DNA of 26,308 nucleotides from positions 1 through 26,308 of the forward strand of contig CAJNDS010001252.1 in NCBI GenBank assembly GCA_905221605.1. Direction: 5' to 3'. The position numbers and the translations under genes were made by a program. Shown piece after piece: positions 25,113 to 26,308 of the stretch (position 1 is its first letter; each line of letters opens with the position of its first letter). The stretch comes from Symbiodinium natans. Lineage: Eukaryota > Sar > Dinophyceae > Suessiales > Symbiodiniaceae. The notes under the pieces were generated by a model that was not told the DNA's origin, ran no database searches, and saw only the letters and a program-made list of their open reading frames with translations.

Positions 25113-25316
25113 CTGGGTTTAGGGTTTAGCCTTTAGGGTTTAGGGTTTAAGGTTTAGGGGCCCTGGGCCCTAAACCCCAAAACCACTGAGTCCAGAAACC
25201 CTGCTAGACCCGAGCAGCCCCATGACGGGGGCTTTTGGGTTTAAGTTTTCTAAACCCTAAATCCGAAACCCGAAACCCCAAGCTTTAGCCCCTGCGAAGC
25301 CCACCAATTCCTATAC

Positions 25317-25362
25317 CTTCCCCCAGCGCCTTCCAGCCTGAACGCCAGAGCCTATTCAGAAC
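25317..25362 (-). CDS. Exon candidate with canonical splice sites
   Basis: A 46-nt island with acceptor GGGTTTACAG|GTT and donor GGGGAAG|GTATAG, both strong. Only one frame is open: VLNRLWRSGWKALGE, phase 0 to 1, rich in Trp and basic residues. The AG|G acceptor agrees with the EF-hand gene 4 kb downstream on the same strand, so it could be an early exon of that gene. No family is recognised. Confidence 0.4.
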
Positions 25363-25424
25363 CTGTAAACCCACAACCCCAAAAAACCTTTAACCAAAAA
25401 TCAAAACATATGCATATATGCCTA

Positions 25425-25495
25425 AGCCCACCCTAAACCCTAAACCCTAAACCCTAAACACTAAAACCTAAACCCTAAACCCTAAACCCTAAAAA
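25425..25495 (-). repeat. CCCTAAA array
   Basis: About nine heptamers. Confidence 0.88.
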
Positions 25496-25569
25496 CAAGG
25501 AAGAAAAATGACTCCCCAGAGTAGACCCGAAACCAAAGGATTTCGAGGGCCCTGCAGTCTCCTCTAGGT

Positions 25570-25705
25570 TGCCCAAAACTAGGGTTTCGGGTTTCGGGTC
25601 TAGGGTTTGGGGTTTAGGATTTGGGGTTTGGGGTTTAGGGTTTGGGGTTTAGGGTTTAGGGGTTAGGGGTTAGGATTTAGGGTTTAGGGTTTAGGGTTTA
25701 GTCGG
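25570..25705 (+). repeat. Mixed TTTAGGG / TTTGGGG array
   Basis: Variants in small blocks. The following 25706-25890 is a unique stretch with no call, apart from a distant relative of repeat E. Confidence 0.86.
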
Positions 25706-25989
25706 AATGACTAGGGTGCCTTTTTCAGCGCTTCAGATGGTACTTGCGACCCTAAACACAGGAAACCCTAAACCCGAAATTTCTCCCTAACCCAACTCCC
25801 AAAACACCACAAGCTTCTGCAGCATTGGACATAGGTGCCCTATTCTAGGATAGCCCTGACAAATCTTCCTAAACATGATCCTTTTAATCCCAATACGGGC
25901 CCTAAACCCTAAACCCTAAACCCTAAACCCTAAACTATGTCCCACCTACTACATGGGTTTTTTGGGACCGAGTGGCAGCGCCGGGACGG

Positions 25990-26057
25990 ACTTCATGTGC
26001 AAGAATGGCCGCGAAAAGTCGACGGTCTTCCTTGGCGCTGCTGGGCTTCAGGTCTAG
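25990..26057 (-). CDS. Exon candidate near the right end
   Basis: From ATCCGCAG|GCCT (AG|G), phase 1, the frame reads LDLKPSSAKEDRRLFAAILA then HE to a GT donor (GAA|GTCCGT). It is helical and charged in character. All three plus-strand frames are also open over the same bases, so coding on the minus strand is a guess based on splice signals and on the direction of the EF-hand gene. Confidence 0.25.
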
Positions 26058-26064
26058 GCCTGCG

Positions 26065-26200
26065 GATTTAGGGTTAAGGGTTAAGGGTTAAGGGTTAAGG
26101 GTTAAGGGTTAAGGGTTAAGGGTTAAGGGTTAAGGGTTAAGGGTTAAGGGTTTAGGGTTTAGGGTCTCGGGTCTAGGGTTTAGGGTTTACATGGTGTATT
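26065..26200 (+). repeat. TTAAGGG block, then TTTAGGG
   Basis: About twelve perfect TTAAGGG units in a row (26066-26150), then ordinary heptamers. Another homogenised variant. Confidence 0.94.
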
Positions 26201-26308
26201 TGGGGGTTAAGGGCTCTGCTGAAGCTCTAGGCTTCTGGGAAATTTATGGGGCTTGCATTTTTTGTTGGGGGGGGGGGGGGGTTTTAAACCCGAAACCCCA
26301 AACCCTAA

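Noticed and set aside
1-26308. True telomere or subtelomere end
   Set aside because: Orientation flips many times, units are degenerate, and unique exons lie between arrays; no terminal unidirectional array is present.
1-26308. Eimeria as the source organism
   Set aside because: Eimeria also scatters TTTAGGG-like repeats, but the GC-AG introns, AG|G acceptors and EF-hand channel block fit dinoflagellates better, and the CAG repeats common in Eimeria are absent. Not excluded.
1-26308. Dinoflagellate spliced-leader gene
   Set aside because: No sequence resembling the conserved 22-nt leader was seen on either strand by eye.

Overview
This looks like dinoflagellate nuclear DNA, most likely a symbiodiniacean-type genome. 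Three things point there. Degenerate Arabidopsis-type telomere heptamers (TTTAGGG / CCCTAAA and variants) occur throughout the window and switch strand dozens of times, so this is interstitial repeat rather than a chromosome end. Between the arrays lie short GC-rich islands, and some of these are exons. The introns between the best exons have GC-AG or GT-AG ends, and the acceptor is followed by G (AG|G), which is a known dinoflagellate habit. Eimeria also scatters this heptamer, but its genes do not show GC donors as a rule. No prokaryotic gene, rRNA, tRNA, CRISPR array or complete transposase was seen.

The best supported gene is on the minus strand between about 21.85 kb and 17.4 kb. Five or more tiny exons (37 to 72 nt), separated by introns of 0.2 to 1.4 kb made largely of telomere-like repeat, join in phase. 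They encode a canonical EF-hand (loop D-A-D-G-S-G-T-L-Q-I-T-E), then the stretch ELVQGLLKIRGD...KSDTVATLLATKAVQ, then a coiled coil. From memory, this block is typical of the cytosolic part of EF-hand-bearing voltage-gated cation channels of dinoflagellates. None of these exons is long enough to appear as an ordinary open reading frame. Weaker exon candidates of the same style continue upstream to 25.4 kb and also occur at 8.6-7.1 kb and 1.7-0.75 kb, nearly all on the minus strand.

Region by region: 1-290, a 21-bp tandem repeat. 300-1830, alternating heptamer arrays with two minus-strand exon candidates. 1985-3045, a repeat-free, AT-richer block with nothing recognisable. 3.2-5.4 kb, arrays, a 31-bp minisatellite and a MITE-like element with a heptamer array inside it. 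5.4-8.7 kb, mixed islands including a possible three-exon minus-strand gene and an AT microsatellite. 8.7-15.8 kb, arrays, two further families of short inverted-repeat elements and a second microsatellite. 15.9-16.93 kb, a 1-kb pure purine tract. 17.1-17.24 kb, another MITE. 17.3-21.9 kb, the EF-hand gene. 22-26.3 kb, arrays with scattered exon candidates.

The islands are short, so most open frames in them prove nothing. At this base composition, 25-30 open codons are expected by chance in at least one of six frames. Only the EF-hand chain rises clearly above that. The longest ORFs in the window (up to 470 codons) come from simple-sequence repeats and are not genes.
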